Source: F1-20-MAGs119 sp040401695
GTDB lineage: Bacteria > Actinomycetota > Acidimicrobiia > Acidimicrobiales > Ilumatobacteraceae
Direction: 5' to 3'
Assembly: GCA_040401695.1 (NCBI GenBank)
Contig: JBBANY010000043.1
Span: 1 to 19,179 of the forward strand
Length of the DNA: 19,179 bases
Shown here: positions 6,271-15,484 of the stretch, one piece after another
How positions within the stretch are numbered: position 1 is the first letter of the stretch
Layout of the letters: the number at the start of each line of letters is the position of its first letter
Notes under the pieces: generated by a model
What the model was told of the DNA's origin: nothing
Seen by the model: the letters and a program-made list of their open reading frames with translations, nothing else
The model's database searches: none
Position numbers and translations under genes: made by a program

Positions 6271-7695
6271 ATGGCACGCACACTCATCATCAACGGAACG
6301 ATCATCAGCCCCACCGGCCTCAGCGCAGGTGACGTACTGGTCGACGGCGAAACCATCGCGGCGATCTTCCAGCCGGGTCAGGTGGCCGCGCTCGGCGTGA
6401 CCGCCGACCGCACGATCGATGCCAAGGGCAAGTACGTCATCCCCGGCGGTATCGACGTCCACACCCACATGGAGCTGCCCTTCGGCGGCACCGAGGCATC
6501 GGACACCTTCGAAACCGGCAGCAATGCAGCGGCATGGGGCGGCGTCACGACGATCGTCGACATGGCGCTGCAGCGCTACGGCGAGAACGTCCAGCAGGGC
6601 CTGGCCACCTGGCACCGCAAGGCCGAAGGCAACTGCTCAATCGACTACGCGTTCCACCAGATCATCGGCGGCATCGACGACCAGTCGTTGAAGGACATGA
6701 CCTACCTCGTCGAAAACGAGGGTGTCACCTCGTTCAAGTTGTTCATGGCCTACCCGGGTGTCTTCTACAGCGACGACGGCCAGATCCTGAAGGCGATGCA
6801 GACCGCCAGCGAGAACGGCGCGATGATCATGATGCATGCCGAGAACGGCATCGCAATCGACGTGCTCGTCGCGCAGCATCTGGCGCGCCGTGAAACCGAC
6901 CCGAAGTACCACTCGATCAGCCGTCCGAGCCTTCTCGAGGGCGAGGCCACGCACCGCGCAATCGTGCTGTCGAAGGTCGCCGGCAACGTTCCGCTGTACA
7001 TCGTGCACATGTCGGCAGCCGAAGCACTCGACGAGGTTGCCCAGGCCCAGCACGAGGGCTTGAACGTCTTTGCCGAAACGTGCCCGCAGTACCTCTACAT
7101 GACGCTCGAAGATCACCTGGCCCAGCCCGGCTTCGAGGGCGCAAAGTACGTGTGCAGCCCACCCATCCGTTCCAAGCACGACCATCGCCACCACCACAAG
7201 GATCTGTGGAAGGGCCTGCGTATGAATGAACTGGCGGTCGTGTCCACCGACCATTGCCCGTTCTGCATGAAGGACCAGAAGGAACTCGGCATGGGCGACT
7301 TCTCGAAGATTCCGAACGGGATCGCCGGCGTCGAACACCGCATGGAGCTCATCTACCAGGGCGTCGTGTTGGGTGAGATCAGCCTCGAGCGTTGGGTCGA
7401 GACGTGCGCCACCACTCCGGCGCGCATGTTCGGCATGTACCCGAAGAAGGGCATCATCGCACCGGGTTCCGACGCCGACATCGTCGTGTGGGACCCGAAC
7501 GCAAAGACGAAGATCGGCATCAACGACAAGCACCACATGAACACCGACCACAGCGCGTGGGAGGGAACGGTCATCGACGGAAAGGTCGACACCGTCATGT
7601 CGCGCGGCATGATCGTGATGGAAAACGACAAATTCACCGGCCGCAAGGGTCACGGCAAGTACGTGAAGCGTGGCCTCAGCCAGTACCTGCACTGA
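6271..7695 (+). CDS. hydA: dihydropyrimidinase / D-hydantoinase
   Basis: This 474-residue cyclic amidohydrolase has all expected metal ligands for a two-zinc centre: His64 and His66 (DVHTHME), Lys156, normally carboxylated (SFKLFMAY), His189 (MMHAENG), His246 (IVHMS) and Asp327 (STDHCPF). The family opens the ring of dihydrouracil, dihydrothymine or 5-substituted hydantoins to N-carbamoyl products, which the upstream amidohydrolase would then cleave. Length is normal. An unusual His-rich loop (HDHRHHH, 303-309) lies before the conserved LWKGL. It is translated from its own GGGGGA ribosome site, 15 bases after the previous stop. Allantoinase and dihydroorotase are less likely because the FKLFMAYPG and TDHCPF motifs are of the hydantoinase type. 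Confidence 0.93.
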   Translation: MARTLIINGTIISPTGLSAGDVLVDGETIAAIFQPGQVAALGVTADRTIDAKGKYVIPGGIDVHTHMELPFGGTEASDTFETGSNAAAWGGVTTIVDMALQRYGENVQQGLATWHRKAEGNCSIDYAFHQIIGGIDDQSLKDMTYLVENEGVTSFKLFMAYPGVFYSDDGQILKAMQTASENGAMIMMHAENGIAIDVLVAQHLARRETDPKYHSISRPSLLEGEATHRAIVLSKVAGNVPLYIVHMSAAEALDEVAQAQHEGLNVFAETCPQYLYMTLEDHLAQPGFEGAKYVCSPPIRSKHDHRHHHKDLWKGLRMNELAVVSTDHCPFCMKDQKELGMGDFSKIPNGIAGVEHRMELIYQGVVLGEISLERWVETCATTPARMFGMYPKKGIIAPGSDADIVVWDPNAKTKIGINDKHHMNTDHSAWEGTVIDGKVDTVMSRGMIVMENDKFTGRKGHGKYVKRGLSQYLH

Positions 7696-7711
7696 CAGAA
7701 AAGAGAACCAG

Positions 7712-9196
<1,485 letters not shown>

Positions 9197-9223
9197 TCGA
9201 CGAACAAAAGGGGGACAATCGAG

Positions 9224-10240
9224 ATGGATCTTGGAGTCGTGTTGCAGACGACGCCGCCCGCGGCGCGCGTCATCGAACTTGCCAAGCGTGCCGAGGCCTT
9301 TGGCTTCACCCACGTGTGGACCTTTGACAGCCACATCCTGTGGGAAGAGCCGTACCCCATCTATTCCAAGATTCTCGACTCGACGAACAACGTCATCGTC
9401 GGCCCGATGGTCACCAACCCCGCGACCCGCGACTGGACTGTCACGGCAAGTCTCTTTGCGACCCTGAACGAGATGTACGGCAACCGCACCGTCATCGGCA
9501 TCGGTCGTGGCGACTCGGCCGTGCGTGTCACCAACGGGAAACCGACGACGCTTGCGACACTGCGCGAGAGCATCCATGTGATTCGCGAACTGGCCAACGG
9601 CCGTGGTGTTCAGTACAACGGATCGGAGATTCGTTTCCCCTGGGCGGGCAAGAGCCGTGCCGAAGTCTGGGTCGCTGCCTACGGCCCGAAGGCGCTGCAA
9701 CTCACGGGCGAGGTGGGTGACGGCTTCATCCTGCAACTCGCCGACCCAAGCATCACCGCATGGACGATCAAGGCCGTGCGCGAAGCCGCTGTCGCGGCCG
9801 GCCGCGACCCGAAGTCGGTGAAGATCTGCGTGGCCGCACCCGCCTATGTCGGCACCGACATGGCGCACATGCGTGACCAGTGCCGCTGGTTCGGTGGAAT
9901 GGTGGGAAACCACGTCGCCGACATCGTCGCCCGCTACGGCGAGAACTCCGATGTTCCAAAGGCCCTCACCGACTACATCAAGGGTCGCGAGGGCTACGAC
10001 TACAACGAGCACGGCCGCGCCGGCAACAGCCACACCACGTTCGTCCCCGACGAAATCGTCGACCGGTTCTGCATCCTCGGAACTCCCGAACGGCACGTTG
10101 CGCGGTTGCGTGAACTCGAGGCGCTGGGCGTCGACCAGTTCTCGATCTACCTGCAGCACGACGGCAAGGACCAGACCCTCGAGGCCTACGGCGAGCGCAT
10201 CATGCCGGCACTCGCCGAATCGGTGCGGGCCAAGCAATGA
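9224..10240 (+). CDS. LLM-class F420-dependent oxidoreductase (Mer-like)
   Basis: This 338-residue luciferase-like TIM-barrel protein begins MDLGVVLQTTPPAARVIELA and carries FTHVWTFDSHILW, GPMVTNPATRDWTVTASLFATL and the phosphate-binding segment GIGRGDSAVR, with a late FCILGTPERH segment. This is the pattern of F420-dependent relatives of methylenetetrahydromethanopterin reductase (resembling TIGR03842) rather than FMN monooxygenases such as RutA. Such enzymes pass a hydride between F420 and a substrate. It lies between the dehydrogenase and transporter genes, with a 4-base ATGA overlap with the permease, so it surely belongs to the pathway. Its substrate is unknown; reduction of the pyrimidine ring is a hypothesis. 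The ribosome site is AGGGGG, 11 bases upstream. Confidence 0.87.
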   Translation: MDLGVVLQTTPPAARVIELAKRAEAFGFTHVWTFDSHILWEEPYPIYSKILDSTNNVIVGPMVTNPATRDWTVTASLFATLNEMYGNRTVIGIGRGDSAVRVTNGKPTTLATLRESIHVIRELANGRGVQYNGSEIRFPWAGKSRAEVWVAAYGPKALQLTGEVGDGFILQLADPSITAWTIKAVREAAVAAGRDPKSVKICVAAPAYVGTDMAHMRDQCRWFGGMVGNHVADIVARYGENSDVPKALTDYIKGREGYDYNEHGRAGNSHTTFVPDEIVDRFCILGTPERHVARLRELEALGVDQFSIYLQHDGKDQTLEAYGERIMPALAESVRAKQ

Positions 10241-11115
10241 ACCCACTCGTGCAGCGCATCGTGCGTCGCTCGGCGATGTTCGTCGTTGCACTGGTCTTCA
10301 TTGCCGCGCTCTGGGAGCTGTACAAGGTCGTCGGCCCCGAAGACGGTGGTGCGTTGTTCGGGATCAACATCCTCCCCCGCTCGAACAGCCGTGCGATGCC
10401 CCACGTGTGGGACATGCTCTCGCGCTACGGCCGGCCCGAGCTTCGGTCGTCCGAACGCAAGATCTGGCGGGTCGTGCTGGCCGGTGCATGGTTCTCGTTC
10501 CGCCTGTCTCTCGTCGGCTTCGCCATCGGCGCCACGGTGGGTGTCGCGCTCGCGACACTCATGGCCCGCTTCAAGGTCGTCGAGCGCGGTCTTCTCCCCT
10601 ACCTCGTGGTCTCCCAGACGGTGCCGCTGATCGCGCTTGCCCCGTTGGTCGTGTCATGGGGAGGCAAGCTCGAGGTGTTCGGCTACGAGTGGCCACGGTG
10701 GCTGTCGGCTTCGGTGCTCGGCGCATTCCTCGCGTTCTTCCCCGTCGCAGTCGGCACGCTGCGCGGGCTTTCCTCGGCCAACCCCGCGTCGCTCGAGTTG
10801 ATGGATTCGTATGCGGCGTCGTGGACACAGACACTCTTTCGCCTGCGCTTTCCCGCCGCGGTGCCGTTCATGGTCCCTGCTCTGAAACTCGCCGCGTCGT
10901 CGGCAGTCATCGGCGTCGTCGTCGCCGAGATCTCGACGGGGTTGAAGGGCGGCATCGGTCGCCTCATCATCGAATACGCCCGCGAGGCAACGGGCGACCC
11001 CGCGAAGGTCTTCACCGCGGTGTTCGGTGCCGCTTTGCTCGGCCTCGCGATGGCCGGCCTCGTTTCCGCCTTCGATCTGTACGTCATGCGCAACCGACCC
11101 AAAGAAGCGCTGTAG
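10237..11115 (+). CDS. ABC transporter permease 1 (SsuC/TauC-like)
   Basis: This 292-residue inner-membrane protein has about six hydrophobic segments: one at residues 12-30, then several from about 80 onward (FRLSLVGFAIGATVGVALATL, LPYLVVSQTVPLIALAPLVV, ASVLGAFLAFFPVAVG). The cytoplasmic coupling loop that docks on the ATPase is visible as ELMDSYAASWTQTLFRLRFPAAVPFMVPALKLA, the EAA-type motif. It belongs to the nitrate/sulfonate/pyrimidine-type importer group. An insert of about 50 residues separates the first and second membrane segments. The start codon overlaps the upstream stop by ATGA. With the second permease it should form a heterodimer around one or two ATPase subunits. Confidence 0.9.
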   Translation: MNPLVQRIVRRSAMFVVALVFIAALWELYKVVGPEDGGALFGINILPRSNSRAMPHVWDMLSRYGRPELRSSERKIWRVVLAGAWFSFRLSLVGFAIGATVGVALATLMARFKVVERGLLPYLVVSQTVPLIALAPLVVSWGGKLEVFGYEWPRWLSASVLGAFLAFFPVAVGTLRGLSSANPASLELMDSYAASWTQTLFRLRFPAAVPFMVPALKLAASSAVIGVVVAEISTGLKGGIGRLIIEYAREATGDPAKVFTAVFGAALLGLAMAGLVSAFDLYVMRNRPKEAL

Positions 11116-11130
11116 AGCCAAGGACCCACA

Positions 11131-11934
11131 ATGTCGACTGTCAGCGTCTCCAACCTCAACAAGATCTTCAACAAGGGCAAGTCCAACCAGGTCGACGCCC
11201 TCGTCGACGTCTCACTCACCGTCGAAAAGGGCGAATTCGTCTCGCTCATCGGGCCGTCGGGTTGTGGCAAGTCGACCCTGCTGCGCCTCATCGCCAACCT
11301 GCTCGAACCAACGTCCGGCGACATCGTCGTTGCGGGAAAGTCGGCCAAGCAGTCGCGCCTCGACCAGGACTACGGCATGGCCTTCCAGCAGGCGGGCCTC
11401 TTTGACTGGCGTACCGTCGCGAAGAACATCGAGTTGCCCCTCGAGCTCAAAGGCTGGGACAAGGCCAAGCGCGAGGCCCGCTCGCGCGAGATGCTCGACC
11501 TCGTCAAATTGCCCGAGTTCGCCGAACACTTCCCATGGCAGTTGTCGGGTGGCATGCAGCAGCGCGTCGCGATCGCCCGTGCGCTTGCCGCACACCCGCC
11601 GCTCTTGCTCATGGACGAGCCCTTCGGCGCCCTCGACGAGATGACCCGCGAACACATGCAGGCCGAACTGCTCAGCATCTGTGCCACCACGGGCACCACG
11701 GTCGTTTTCGTCACGCACTCGATTCCCGAGGCCGTGTACCTGTCGAATCGTGTCGTCGTCATGTCGCCGCGGCCGGGACGCATCACGAAAATCGTCGACG
11801 TCAACCTCGACGGGCACCGCAACGAGACCACGCGTGAGCGCCCCGAGTTCTTCGCCGCCATCACCGCGGTCCGCGAGGCGTTGCGCGCAACCGGAGGACA
11901 TTCCACCACCGGCGCAGGAGTCGAGGATCGCTGA
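11131..11934 (+). CDS. ABC transporter ATPase (SsuB/TauB-like)
   Basis: This 267-residue nucleotide-binding protein is complete: Walker A GPSGCGKST (41-49), Q-loop FQQAGLFDW (85-93), signature LSGGMQQR (138-145), Walker B LLLMDEPFG (158-166) and H-loop His196 (VTHSIPE). It powers import through the two permeases on either side of it. The motifs place it with the nitrate/sulfonate/taurine/thiamine-precursor importers. The ribosome site AAGGA is 8 bases upstream. Its stop shares one base with the next start (TGATG), so the two are translationally coupled. Confidence 0.93.
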   Translation: MSTVSVSNLNKIFNKGKSNQVDALVDVSLTVEKGEFVSLIGPSGCGKSTLLRLIANLLEPTSGDIVVAGKSAKQSRLDQDYGMAFQQAGLFDWRTVAKNIELPLELKGWDKAKREARSREMLDLVKLPEFAEHFPWQLSGGMQQRVAIARALAAHPPLLLMDEPFGALDEMTREHMQAELLSICATTGTTVVFVTHSIPEAVYLSNRVVVMSPRPGRITKIVDVNLDGHRNETTRERPEFFAAITAVREALRATGGHSTTGAGVEDR

Positions 11935-12713
11935 TGAACGGCCGCCTGCGCACCGTGCTGCCGCCCGTCGTGTTCGGCGTTGCCTTCGTCGCGTGGTGGG
12001 AAGCCGCCGTCAAGATCTTCGACCTGAAGCCGTATTTCCTCTCGGCCCCGTCGAAGATCTGGGACCAGTTCGCCAACAACAAGAGCCTCATCTGGGAGGC
12101 CACACGCGTGTCGGGCACCAATGCCTTCGTCGGCCTGCTCGCGGGCACGGTTCTCGGCGTGGCGATGAGTTTCCTCCTCAGCCGTTACAAGATTCTCGGC
12201 GACATCGTGACGCCACTCGCCATCGCCCTGAACGCGATCCCGATCTTCGTCCTCGTCGCGGTGCTGAACAACATGTACAGCATCACGAGCGAGATTCCCC
12301 GGCGTTTGATGGTGACGCTCGTCGTCTACTTCATCGTGCTCGTGAACGTCGCCAAGGGTCTCACCCAGGTCAGCCCCACGCAGATCGAACTCATGCGGTC
12401 GTACGCCGCGCCCGAGTCGGCGATCCTGCGCAAGGTACGGGTGCCCAACGCCGTCCCCTATCTCTTCACGGCCCTCAAGATCTCGGCTCCGGCAGCCGTC
12501 ATCACCGCTTTCGTCTCCGAGTACTTCGGCGGTGCACAGAACGGCCTCGGCAGTCGCATCACCAGCAACATCGCAAATTCGAAGAACGCCGCAGCCTGGG
12601 CCTACGTCCTCGGCGCATGCCTCCTGGGCCTTGCGTTCTACCTGATCTCCATCATCGTGGAGAGCGCCGCTACACCCGGCGGCGCGAAGCGCACTTCGGG
12701 ACGTTCGCAATGA
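11934..12713 (+). CDS. ABC transporter permease 2 (SsuC/TauC-like)
   Basis: This 259-residue membrane protein has about six hydrophobic segments, from VLPPVVFGVAFVAWW at the N-terminus to YVLGACLLGLAFYLISII near the end. The coupling loop is IELMRSYAAPESAILRKVRVPNAVPYLFTALKI. It is closer to the classic SsuC/TauC length than permease 1 and lacks its insert. The presence of two different permeases indicates a heterodimeric channel, common in NMT1/THI5-type importers. The ATG overlaps the ATPase stop by one base. A 20-codon reading frame overlaps its own stop (see 12710). Confidence 0.9.
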   Translation: MNGRLRTVLPPVVFGVAFVAWWEAAVKIFDLKPYFLSAPSKIWDQFANNKSLIWEATRVSGTNAFVGLLAGTVLGVAMSFLLSRYKILGDIVTPLAIALNAIPIFVLVAVLNNMYSITSEIPRRLMVTLVVYFIVLVNVAKGLTQVSPTQIELMRSYAAPESAILRKVRVPNAVPYLFTALKISAPAAVITAFVSEYFGGAQNGLGSRITSNIANSKNAAAWAYVLGACLLGLAFYLISIIVESAATPGGAKRTSGRSQ

Positions 12714-12772
12714 ACGCCCCGACCAACACAAACAGCGGGACACCCCCGCGGGGAGGAATACAAAACACATGA
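12710..12772 (+). other. 20-codon reading frame bridging permease 2 and the binding protein, with a palindrome
   Basis: An ATG overlapping the permease stop (ATGA at 12710-12713) opens a 20-residue frame, MNAPTNTNSGTPPRGGIQNT. Its TGA overlaps the start of the binding-protein gene (ATGA at 12769-12772). A perfect palindrome CCCCGCGGGG (12744-12753) lies directly before the AGGA ribosome site of the binding-protein gene. It could be a coupling mini-gene or only a spacer; the double ATGA overlap may be chance. Confidence 0.35.
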
Positions 12773-13992
12773 AGAACCGTCTAGTGAAGAGGCTCGCGGT
12801 TGGTGCCGTGGCCCTGTCGCTCGTGGCCGCTGCTTGTGGCGACGACAGCGACTCGGGCGACTCCACCGCCGACACCACGGCTGCAACCGAGGAGACCACG
12901 GCAACCGGTGACACCACCGCAACCGCGGACACCACGGCTGCCGCTGCGGAATGCACCGAGCCGACCAAGGTGAAGCTGCAGTTGCAGTGGTTCATCCAGG
13001 CACAGTTCGCCGGCTACTTCGCCGCGCAGGACCAGGGCTACTACAGCGACCAGTGTCTCGACGTCGAAATCGTCGAGGGTGGCGTCGACATCGTTCCCCA
13101 GCAGCAGCTGGCCGACGGTGCCGTCGACTTCGCACTGTCGTGGGTTCCGAAGGCTCTCGCCAGCCGCGAGGCAGGTGCGAACATCGTGAACATCGCACAG
13201 GTGTTCCAGCGTTCGGGCACCCTGCAGGTGTCGTTCAAGGACAAGGGCATCACGTCCGCCGCGGACTTCAAGGGCAAGAAGATCGGTAACTGGGGCTTCG
13301 GCAACGAGTTCGAAATCTTCGCCGCTCTGACCAAGGCCGGTCTCGACCCCGCCAAGGACGTCGAGCTCGTTCAGCAGCAGTTCGACATGGCCGCGCTCCT
13401 CGCCGGCGACATCGACGCTGCCGAAGCGATGACCTACAACGAGTACGCACAGGTTCTCGAGGCGAAGAACCCCGACACCGGCGAGCTCTACAAGCCTGAA
13501 GACCTCAACGTCGTCTCGTACGAGGCCGAGGGTGTGGGCATGTTGCAGGACGCCATCTGGGCGAGCGGTGAGAAGTTGGCGAGCGACGAGGCCTACAAGG
13601 CCACCGCCGTCAAGTTCGTTGCCGCTTCGCTGAAGGGCTGGGCGTACTGCCGCGACAACGCCGAATCCTGCCGCGACATCGTTGTCGCCAAGGGTTCGAA
13701 GCTCGGTGCAAGCCATCAGCTGTGGCAGATGAACGAAGTCAACAAGCTCATCTGGCCCGCCACCGGTGGCGTTGGTTCGATCGACTCGGCAGCGTGGGAC
13801 CGCACCGCGGCCCTCGCCCAGGAGACGAAGAACCTCGAGGGTAAGACCGTCCTGACGGCCGCCCCTGCAGCCGAGGCCTACACCAACGATATCGTCACCG
13901 AGGCGCTCGCGCTTCTCGAGGCCGATGGTGTCGACACGAAGGGCGAAGGTTTCGCGCCGATCGAAGTCACCCTCAACGAGGGCGGCAACTGA
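12769..13992 (+). CDS. NMT1/THI5-like ABC transporter substrate-binding lipoprotein
   Basis: This 407-residue binding protein starts MKNRLVKRLAVGAV, with GGAGG 12 bases upstream. The signal ends in a lipobox VAAA with Cys23. An Asp/Thr/Ala-rich linker of about 35 residues (28-60) holds it away from the membrane. The NMT1/THI5 domain follows, marked by LQLQWFIQAQFAGYFAAQDQGYY (the stretch begins at residue 70). Relatives bind thiamine-pyrimidine precursors, riboflavin-like molecules or nucleobase-type compounds. In this operon a pyrimidine, dihydropyrimidine or hydantoin is the likely ligand. Four or more cysteines (ECTEP, DQCLDV, YCRDN, ESCRD) could form disulfides. It is the last gene before the terminator, separated from the permeases by a 55-base gap. 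Confidence 0.92.
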   Translation: MKNRLVKRLAVGAVALSLVAAACGDDSDSGDSTADTTAATEETTATGDTTATADTTAAAAECTEPTKVKLQLQWFIQAQFAGYFAAQDQGYYSDQCLDVEIVEGGVDIVPQQQLADGAVDFALSWVPKALASREAGANIVNIAQVFQRSGTLQVSFKDKGITSAADFKGKKIGNWGFGNEFEIFAALTKAGLDPAKDVELVQQQFDMAALLAGDIDAAEAMTYNEYAQVLEAKNPDTGELYKPEDLNVVSYEAEGVGMLQDAIWASGEKLASDEAYKATAVKFVAASLKGWAYCRDNAESCRDIVVAKGSKLGASHQLWQMNEVNKLIWPATGGVGSIDSAAWDRTAALAQETKNLEGKTVLTAAPAAEAYTNDIVTEALALLEADGVDTKGEGFAPIEVTLNEGGN

Positions 13993-14014
13993 TCAGCCCG
14001 ATCACGCAGTAACG

Positions 14015-14047
14015 AAAAAGCCCGGGTCGCAAGACCCGGGCTTTTTT
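14015..14047. terminator. strong bidirectional intrinsic terminator
   Basis: A perfect 14-bp stem (14015-14028 with 14033-14046) contains AGCCCGGGTC and its complement and is closed by the tetraloop GCAA. On the plus strand it ends in six T (14042-14047); on the minus strand the A run at 14015-14019 becomes the U tract. It ends the catabolic operon and can also end the convergent aminotransferase operon. Confidence 0.95.
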
Positions 14048-14055
14048 GTTTGTCC

Positions 14056-14109
14056 GTGTTCTTTTGTTCGTCAGTGTTCTTTTGTTCGTCGGTGTTCTTT
14101 TGTTCGTAA
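14056..14109. repeat. 18-bp tandem repeat, three copies
   Basis: Three head-to-tail units of GTGTTCTTTTGTTCGTNN begin at 14056, 14074 and 14092; only the last two bases differ. A fourth unit starts GTGTCCG and decays. The terminator tail just before (14038-14055) matches the unit at about 13 of 18 positions, so the array may have grown from it. It fills the gap between the terminator and the stop of the aminotransferase. Confidence 0.9.
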
Positions 14110-14119
14110 GTGTCCGCGT

Positions 14120-15475
14120 TTACTTGCCGGTGTAGTACGAGTCGGCGACGTTCAGCGCCTCGTCGATGATGGCAAGACCGTCACGCATTTCCTGGTCGGT
14201 GATGACGAGCGGTGGCACCACGTGCATGCGATTGAAGTGCGTGAACGGCCACAGATTCTGCGCCTTGCAGGCGGTGATGACGTCGACCATCGGCTTGTTG
14301 TCGGCTCCTGCAGCGTTGAATGGCACCAGCGGTTCACGGGTGGCGCGGTCGCGCACCAGTTCGATGGCCCAGAAGACGCCGAGACCGCGCACATCGCCAA
14401 CCGACGGGTGCTTGTCCTTCAACTTCTGCAACGCCGGACCCACGATGTCGGTGCCGAGATGACGGGCGTGTTCGACGATCTTTTCTTCCTTGAAGATGTT
14501 GATCGACGCCACGGCCGATGCACAGGCAAGCGGGTGACCGCTGTAGGTGAGGCCACCCGGGAACTGACGCTCACGGAACGTGTCGGCAATTCGGTCAGAA
14601 ATGATGACGCCTCCGAGTGGCACGTAACCGGAGTTCACACCCTTGGCAAAGCAGATCAGGTCGGGAACCACGTTCCAGTGATCGACGGCGAACCACTCGC
14701 CACAACGACCAAAGCCAGCCATCACTTCATCGCAGATCATCACGATTCCGGTGCGGTTGCAGATTTCCCGCACACCCGCGAGGTAGCCGGGCGGCGGCAC
14801 GAGAATGCCGTTCGTACCGACGACTGACTCGATCATGATCGCCGCGATGTTGTTCGCGCCCTCGACCATGATCACGTCTTCCAGGTGCTGCAGCGCGCGC
14901 TGTGACTCTTCTGCTTCGTTCTGCGAATGGAACTGTGAGCGGTAGGGATACGGACCCCAGAACTTGACGATGCCGGGCATCGCGGGCTCGCTCGGCCAAC
15001 GACGCGGGTCGCCCGTTGCCTGGATCGCGGCGGCGGTTGCTCCGTGGTAACTGCGATACGTGGTGAGAATCTTGAGACGACCCGTGTGCAGACGCGCCAT
15101 ACGCATCGCATTTTCTGTCGCCTCGGCACCGCCGTTGGTGAAGAACACCATGTTCAAGTCCCCGGGCGCCACCTCGGCAATCAAGCGCGCGGCTTCGCTG
15201 CGTGCATCGTTGGCATGGATCGGTGCGATGGTGCACAGACGATCGGCCTGTTCCTTGATCGCCGCGACGAGCTTCGGATGCTGGTGGCCAATGTTGACGT
15301 TGACCAGCTGGCTCGAGAAGTCGAGGTAGCGACGGCCGGCGTCGTCCCAGAACCAGGCGCCTTCTCCCCCGGCCACGACGATCGGGTTGATCAGGCTTTG
15401 CGCCGACCACGAATGGAAGACGTGCTTACGGTCGTTCGTGAATGCGTCTGATGGACGCGTTTCGAGACTGGTCAT
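14120..15475 (-). CDS. class III PLP aminotransferase (omega-amino acid:pyruvate type)
   Basis: This 451-residue fold-type I transaminase has NGGAEATENAMRMAR (phosphate cup, 114-128), Asp249 in ICDEVMAGFGR (contacts the PLP ring nitrogen), the PLP lysine Lys278 (CFAKGVNSGYVPLGG) and GGLTYSGHPLA. The N-terminal HVFHSWSAQ and the SSQLVNVNIGH segments are typical of taurine/beta-alanine/omega-amino acid:pyruvate aminotransferases. Beta-alanine or beta-aminoisobutyrate would give the semialdehydes used by the MmsA encoded across the terminator. Taurine, putrescine or 4-aminobutyrate are alternatives, and the sequence alone does not decide. It follows livF by 9 bases and is the last gene of the liv operon. 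No strong ribosome site is visible, which suggests coupling to livF. Confidence 0.9.
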   Translation of the reverse strand: MTSLETRPSDAFTNDRKHVFHSWSAQSLINPIVVAGGEGAWFWDDAGRRYLDFSSQLVNVNIGHQHPKLVAAIKEQADRLCTIAPIHANDARSEAARLIAEVAPGDLNMVFFTNGGAEATENAMRMARLHTGRLKILTTYRSYHGATAAAIQATGDPRRWPSEPAMPGIVKFWGPYPYRSQFHSQNEAEESQRALQHLEDVIMVEGANNIAAIMIESVVGTNGILVPPPGYLAGVREICNRTGIVMICDEVMAGFGRCGEWFAVDHWNVVPDLICFAKGVNSGYVPLGGVIISDRIADTFRERQFPGGLTYSGHPLACASAVASINIFKEEKIVEHARHLGTDIVGPALQKLKDKHPSVGDVRGLGVFWAIELVRDRATREPLVPFNAAGADNKPMVDVITACKAQNLWPFTHFNRMHVVPPLVITDQEMRDGLAIIDEALNVADSYYTGK

Positions 15476-15484
15476 GCGACCAGC

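Noticed and set aside
9224..10240. A Rut-type pyrimidine monooxygenase (RutA)
   Set aside because: The LLM protein has the Mer-like F420 pattern, and no other rut genes are present; the hydantoinase and ureidopropionase genes point to the reductive route.
11370..12995. 541-codon open frame on the minus strand opposite the ABC transporter genes
   Set aside because: A shadow of clear ATPase and permease genes, with repetitive N-terminal VVSAVAVVSPV sequence that mirrors the Thr/Asp linker of the binding protein.
13925..14827. Plus-strand frame with repeated CSFVR units, starting inside the binding-protein gene
   Set aside because: The repeat is the 18-bp DNA repeat read in frame; the frame crosses the strong terminator and then runs antisense to the aminotransferase.
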